Shown here one piece after another: positions 60,774 through 64,000 of a stretch of DNA of 64,000 nucleotides. The notes below the pieces were generated by a model. The model searched no databases and was not told the DNA's origin. It was given only the letters and a program-made list of their open reading frames with translations. This stretch comes from JAJPHI01 sp035541875 (GTDB taxonomy: Bacteria > Desulfobacterota > Binatia > Binatales > Binataceae): the NCBI GenBank assembly GCA_035541875.1, contig DATKML010000051.1, forward strand, positions 62,001-126,000, in the 5' to 3' direction. The position numbers and the translations under genes were made by a program. The first letter of the stretch is position 1; the number at the start of each line of letters is the position of its first letter.

Positions 60774-61610
60774 TTATTTCTCGGGCTCCTTTACGAAGTT
60801 TGGTTTGCGCTTCTCGACAAAGGCCTGAACCGCTTCCTTATGATGCCAGGTGTTGAAGGTCATCATCTCGTAGGCCAAGCCGGTATCCATGATCAGATTC
60901 GCCTGATCCTTAAGCCACTTGTTCACCGCAAGCTTGCTCCATCGGATAGCGAAGGTCGGCCCATCGGCGAGTTCCTGAGCGAGTTCCTGCGCCTTCGCCA
61001 TCACCTGTTCCTGCGGCACGGCGTAATTCACCATCCCGATCCGATTAGCCTCCGCGCCATTGATAAAATGACCGCGCATCAGGAATTCCTTCGCGCGATG
61101 GGGTCCAATTAGCAGCGGCCAGATCACTGCGCCGCCGTCGCCCGCGACCACGCCGACCTTCACGTGTGTATCGGCAAAGCGAGCCTTCTCAGATACCACC
61201 GTGATATCGCATAGCAGTGCCAGCGTTGCGCCGAGCCCGATCGCGTCGCCGTTGATCGCGCCGATAATCGGCTGCTCAACGTCGAGCATATTCTCGACCA
61301 GCCGGCGCCCGTTGGCGGCCTGAATTGCGCCGCGACCGCGTCCACGGCCCTTGCTTCCTTCGCTGCCTGCGAAGCCGCCCTCGGCCATCCCCTTCACGTC
61401 GCCACCGGCGCAGAATGCACGCCCCGCGCCCGTGAAGATAATCGCATTCACGTCCTTATCAGCTGCCAGATCGATCCAGATCTGTTCCAACTCATGATGG
61501 AGCGGGCCGTTCACCGCGTTGAGTCGATCGGGTCGGTTGATCGTCAGAGTCGCCACGCGATCCTTCACGTCGACCTTGAGAAATTCGTACTCGCTGTAAT
61601 CGATTGCCAT
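60774..61610 (-). CDS. Enoyl-CoA hydratase/isomerase family protein (atypical catalytic positions)
   Basis: 278 aa from ATG 61610 (open frame to 61646). LTINRPDRLNAVNGPLHHEL and FTGAGRAFCAGGDVKGMAEG carry the CoA and oxyanion-hole motifs. A Gly/Arg-rich insertion (SEGSKGRGRGRGAIQAANGR) lies near residues 83-102. At the first Glu position the sequence is IGLGATLALLCDITV, with Thr; at the second it is FADTHVKVGVVAGDGG, with no Glu. So a classical hydratase is doubtful. It is the largest of the three crotonases here and the first on the minus strand at this end, divergent from the SDR at 61740. The amber-split frame follows its stop after 4 nt. Confidence 0.9.
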   Translation of the reverse strand: MAIDYSEYEFLKVDVKDRVATLTINRPDRLNAVNGPLHHELEQIWIDLAADKDVNAIIFTGAGRAFCAGGDVKGMAEGGFAGSEGSKGRGRGRGAIQAANGRRLVENMLDVEQPIIGAINGDAIGLGATLALLCDITVVSEKARFADTHVKVGVVAGDGGAVIWPLLIGPHRAKEFLMRGHFINGAEANRIGMVNYAVPQEQVMAKAQELAQELADGPTFAIRWSKLAVNKWLKDQANLIMDTGLAYEMMTFNTWHHKEAVQAFVEKRKPNFVKEPEK

Positions 61611-61739
61611 CGTCTGAAACCTCCTGCGCTTTGAGCACCTATACAATGGCGTGCCACACCAGAGCCAACGCGACGGTTAACCTTTCTCGTTCGGATACGC
61701 TATCTTGCCCAAGGTCCCGATGAAGTTCGGAGGAAGTTA

Positions 61740-62510
61740 ATGGCTGCGGGAATTACTCGGCTCAAGGATAAAGTGGCGATCGTTACAGGTGCCGCGCAGG
61801 GAATCGGACGCGCGCTCGCGACGCGACTCGCCGAAGAGGGCGCCAAGGTAGCTATCGCGGATATTCAGGCGGATGCGGCAGCGAGCACAGCGAAAGAGAT
61901 TGTCGCCGCTGGCGACTCGGCTATCGCCGTCAAGGTCGACGTGACCAGTCTGGACAGCGCGACAGCAGCTGTTCAGAAAGTCGTCGCCGACTTCGGCGGA
62001 ATCGATATCCTCGTAAATAACGCCGGGTGGGACAAGCTCGAACCTTTCATCCAGAGCACGCCCGATACCTGGGATAAGGTAATCGCGATCAATTTCCGCG
62101 GCGTGATCCATCTCTGCAAAGCGGTCATCCCGCAACTACAGGCACGCGGCGGCGGGAAAATCGTCTCGATAGCCTCCGATGCGGGCCGCGTCGGCTCCCT
62201 CGGCGAAGCGGTCTATTCGGGTTGCAAAGCAGGGATCATCGGCTTCTCGAAGACCCTCGCGCGCGAACTCGCCCGCAACAATATCAACGTCAACGTCGTA
62301 TGCCCGGGGCCGACGGAAACCGCGCTGCTCCATGGCGTGATGGATAATCAGCCCAAGGTGCTCGAAGCGATGAAGCGCGGTATCCCGATGCGCCGTCTCG
62401 GCCAGCCACAGGATTTGGCCGGCGCGGTCGCTTTCCTGGCCTCCTCGGATGCTGACTATGTAACCGGACAGGTTATCAGCGTGAGCGGCGGCCTCACGAT
62501 GGCTGGCTGA
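61740..62510 (+). CDS. SDR-family oxidoreductase
   Basis: 256 aa, ATG 61740 preceded by CGGAGGAAGTTA. Cofactor loop TGAAQGIG, with IADIQA after the second strand (Asp favours NAD). NNAG is present. The catalytic Ser, Tyr and Lys are in VSIASDAGRVGSLGEAVYSG and CKAGIIGFSKTLA. GQVISVSGGLTMAG ends it. The layout is like 2-hydroxycyclohexanecarboxyl-CoA or 3-hydroxyacyl-CoA dehydrogenases, which would fit the neighbouring crotonases, but the substrate is not proven. It precedes the methyltransferase gene by 27 nt on the same strand. Confidence 0.92.
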   Translation: MAAGITRLKDKVAIVTGAAQGIGRALATRLAEEGAKVAIADIQADAAASTAKEIVAAGDSAIAVKVDVTSLDSATAAVQKVVADFGGIDILVNNAGWDKLEPFIQSTPDTWDKVIAINFRGVIHLCKAVIPQLQARGGGKIVSIASDAGRVGSLGEAVYSGCKAGIIGFSKTLARELARNNINVNVVCPGPTETALLHGVMDNQPKVLEAMKRGIPMRRLGQPQDLAGAVAFLASSDADYVTGQVISVSGGLTMAG

Positions 62511-62537
62511 ACTTAAATCTCAAAGGAAGCTACTTCG

Positions 62538-63605
62538 ATGGCGAATCAGAAACTCGATTTGGAAAAAGCGAAACAGGTTGCGCAGACTGTCGTCGGCGAT
62601 GTCGCGACCGTTGTGCACGGCGCGTTGGTGTTTATCGGCGACCGTATGGGCCTGTTCAAGGCGATGATGGACGCCGGTCCGATGACCGTAGAGCAGCTCG
62701 CCGCCAAGACCAATCTCAGCGCCCGCTATGTGCGCGAGTGGCTCGGCGCGATGGCTGCGGCGCATTACGTCGAATATGACGGCGGTGCCGATACCTACCT
62801 GTTCTCTCCTGAGTATGCCGCCGCTTTGGCGGATGAGGACTCGCCGTTTTTTATCGGCAGCTATTTCCAGATGGCGCAAGCGGCCGTGACCGTCGCGCCG
62901 AAAGTCGCCGAAGCCTTCAAAACCGGCAAAGGCGTGACGCAGGCCGAATATCCGCCTTCGTTCTTCGAAGCCGCCCAACGTAATTCACGCACCCGCTATC
63001 TCCATAAGCTGATGCGCAAGTGGATCCCCTCGATGCCGCAGGTCGTTGAGGTGCTGAGCGCCGGTGGTATCGGTGCCGACGTCGGATGCGGCGGCGGGCT
63101 CGCCGCGATCATGATTGCGCAGGCCTATCCGAAGGCCCGGATGGTCGGGTACGACGTCCACGCCGAATCGATCGAGCGGGCGCGGCGCAACGCACAGGAG
63201 GCGGGCGTCGCCGATCGCGTATCATTCGAAGTCGCCAACGGATCGTCTCTGCCCGAAGCGAAATACGATTTCGTCTCCACTTTCGACGTAGTGCACGACG
63301 CGGTCGATCCGCTCGGCCTGATGAAGGGAATCCGGCATGCGTTGAAACCGGACGGCACCTACCTGGTGCAGGAGGTCAACGTCTCACACAAGGTGAGCGA
63401 AAATATCCGACCGATGGGCAAGATGGTCTACTCCGTCAGTACGCTCTACTGCATGACGACCTCGCTTGCTCATGGTGGGGCAGGGATCGGCGTCGCGATG
63501 GGCGAGCCGAAAGCGCGCGAACTCGCGACTGACGCCGGCTTCTCGCGCTTCACGAGACTGCCGGTCAAGGACGACTTCGCCGTGCTCTACGAACTGCGCC
63601 CTTAA
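62538..63605 (+). CDS. Class I SAM-dependent methyltransferase with winged-helix N-terminus
   Basis: 355 aa. The N-terminal ~110 residues form a winged-helix-like dimerisation domain (MGLFKAMMDAGPMTVEQLAA, then TNLSARYVREWLGAM). The methyltransferase motif I is GADVGCGGGLAAIMIAQAYP at about 179-198. MVGYDVHAESIERARRNAQE and FVSTFDVVHDAVDPLGLMKG follow. This Rv2258c-like family includes many uncharacterised bacterial methyltransferases related to O-methyltransferases. It follows the SDR gene on the same strand. The N-terminal domain is not an independent regulator as far as I can tell. Substrate unknown. Confidence 0.92.
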   Translation: MANQKLDLEKAKQVAQTVVGDVATVVHGALVFIGDRMGLFKAMMDAGPMTVEQLAAKTNLSARYVREWLGAMAAAHYVEYDGGADTYLFSPEYAAALADEDSPFFIGSYFQMAQAAVTVAPKVAEAFKTGKGVTQAEYPPSFFEAAQRNSRTRYLHKLMRKWIPSMPQVVEVLSAGGIGADVGCGGGLAAIMIAQAYPKARMVGYDVHAESIERARRNAQEAGVADRVSFEVANGSSLPEAKYDFVSTFDVVHDAVDPLGLMKGIRHALKPDGTYLVQEVNVSHKVSENIRPMGKMVYSVSTLYCMTTSLAHGGAGIGVAMGEPKARELATDAGFSRFTRLPVKDDFAVLYELRP

Positions 63606-63686
63606 GCGCGACCAGGTAAAGATTGTGTCGGTCGGCAGCGACTGGCAGATTTCTTAGCGAGTTCGTTGCTGGAGATCGACATTAGT

Positions 63687-64000
63687 ATGAGCAATTCGAC
63701 CGGAATCAGTTCTGCAGAGATACGCAAGCGCGTAGGCCATCCGATTATCGATTCTGACGGCCACGTGGTCGAATTCGAGCCGGCGCTGCTGGACTATATC
63801 CGTGATGTTGGCGGCTCGCATATTCTTGAGCGCTACAAGACGGCTTTCGATACTGCCTTTTATTTCCGCTGGAACCATCTGACGCCTGAAGAGCGCCGGG
63901 ATCATCGTGCGCCGCGCCCGGTCTTCTGGCCCTATCCGGCGAAGAATACCTACGACCGCGCGACGGCTGCCCTGCCCCGCCTGATGCACAAGCGGTTGGA
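63687..64000 (+). CDS. Amidohydrolase-family protein, N-terminal fragment (cut by window edge)
   Basis: ATG 63687 with GGAGA about 11 nt before; 104 codons are visible. After a polar start (MSNSTGISSAEIRKRVGHPI) comes IIDSDGHVVEFEPALLDYIR, matching the first strand and metal-binding D-x-D/H region of the amidohydrolase_2 (ACMSD-like) family. FRWNHLTPEERRDHRAPRPV is typical of the group often found beside crotonases and LLM proteins. It may be a decarboxylase or hydrolase of a carboxylated substrate. The metal ligands beyond residue 104 are outside the window. It follows the methyltransferase gene by 81 nt. Confidence 0.8.
   Translation, partial: MSNSTGISSAEIRKRVGHPIIDSDGHVVEFEPALLDYIRDVGGSHILERYKTAFDTAFYFRWNHLTPEERRDHRAPRPVFWPYPAKNTYDRATAALPRLMHKRL

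Noticed and set aside
1..64000. tRNA, rRNA, CRISPR arrays, insertion sequences and known riboswitch cores
   Set aside because: Scanned by eye for tRNA-like arms, direct-repeat arrays, transposase motifs and common riboswitch elements. None could be supported; a covariance-model search would be needed to exclude small RNAs.

Overview
The window is GC-rich, gene-dense bacterial chromosome: about 65 protein genes, short intergenic gaps, many 1-4 nt gene overlaps, and no rRNA, tRNA, CRISPR array, insertion sequence or phage gene that I can recognise. It carries a lipid A aminoarabinose (Arn) gene set, a lipoprotein with a lipobox and a folP-cdaA-ybbR-glmM block. It also has an unusual density of LLM-class flavin oxidoreductases, crotonases, CoA-transferase and SDR genes. 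Together these suggest a Gram-negative, deltaproteobacterium-like or Binatota-like soil or environmental lineage. That assignment is inference from gene content, not a database match.

Layout. 1-4971: a partial SRPBCC gene, an Ogt-type alkyltransferase, a small ferredoxin with an apparent ACG start, and an alternating sulfotransferase/GT2/sulfotransferase/GT2 block. 4952-8191: a beta-propeller lipoprotein and SppA. 8280-15698: a minus-strand catabolic-looking cluster (CoA-transferase, SDR, two LLM oxidoreductases, an alpha/beta hydrolase, two secreted NTF2-like paralogues) with a multiply frameshifted bicupin pseudogene inside it. 15939-19996: zinc-ribbon proteins, a DUF486 membrane protein, a PMT-type glycosyltransferase, an SDR and a DUF2007 protein.

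20000-41806 is one long minus-strand housekeeping stretch. It covers tRNA thiolation and methylthiolation (cysteine desulfurase, mnmA, mtaB), rnc-era-der, a Tam-type methyltransferase with an asparaginase-type Ntn hydrolase, cysE with a 12-repeat NHL protein, citramalate synthase with aspartate kinase, tsaE, nnrDE, glmM-ybbR-cdaA-folP and a RodZ-like protein. 41891-47600 holds an ArnT-like transferase divergent from arnC, arnA formyltransferase, arnA dehydrogenase and arnD. ArnA, one bifunctional protein in enterobacteria, is two genes here, and arnD seems to start at CTG.

47667-54311: a serine hydrolase, purA, serA with a class V aminotransferase behind a strong leader terminator, and a GalT-like uridylyltransferase. 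54347-64000: a second degradative-looking region (TauD-type dioxygenase, GST, three crotonases lacking one or both catalytic glutamates, NTF2-like protein, LLM oxidoreductase, AlkA-type glycosylase, SDR, methyltransferase, start of an amidohydrolase). It includes a small reading frame interrupted by an in-frame amber codon inside a perfect palindrome.

No single new defence or mobile system is evident. The most notable signals are the two non-canonical starts, the amber-split small frame, the leader terminator ahead of the aminotransferase-serA pair, the sulfotransferase/GT2 block and the split Arn cluster.
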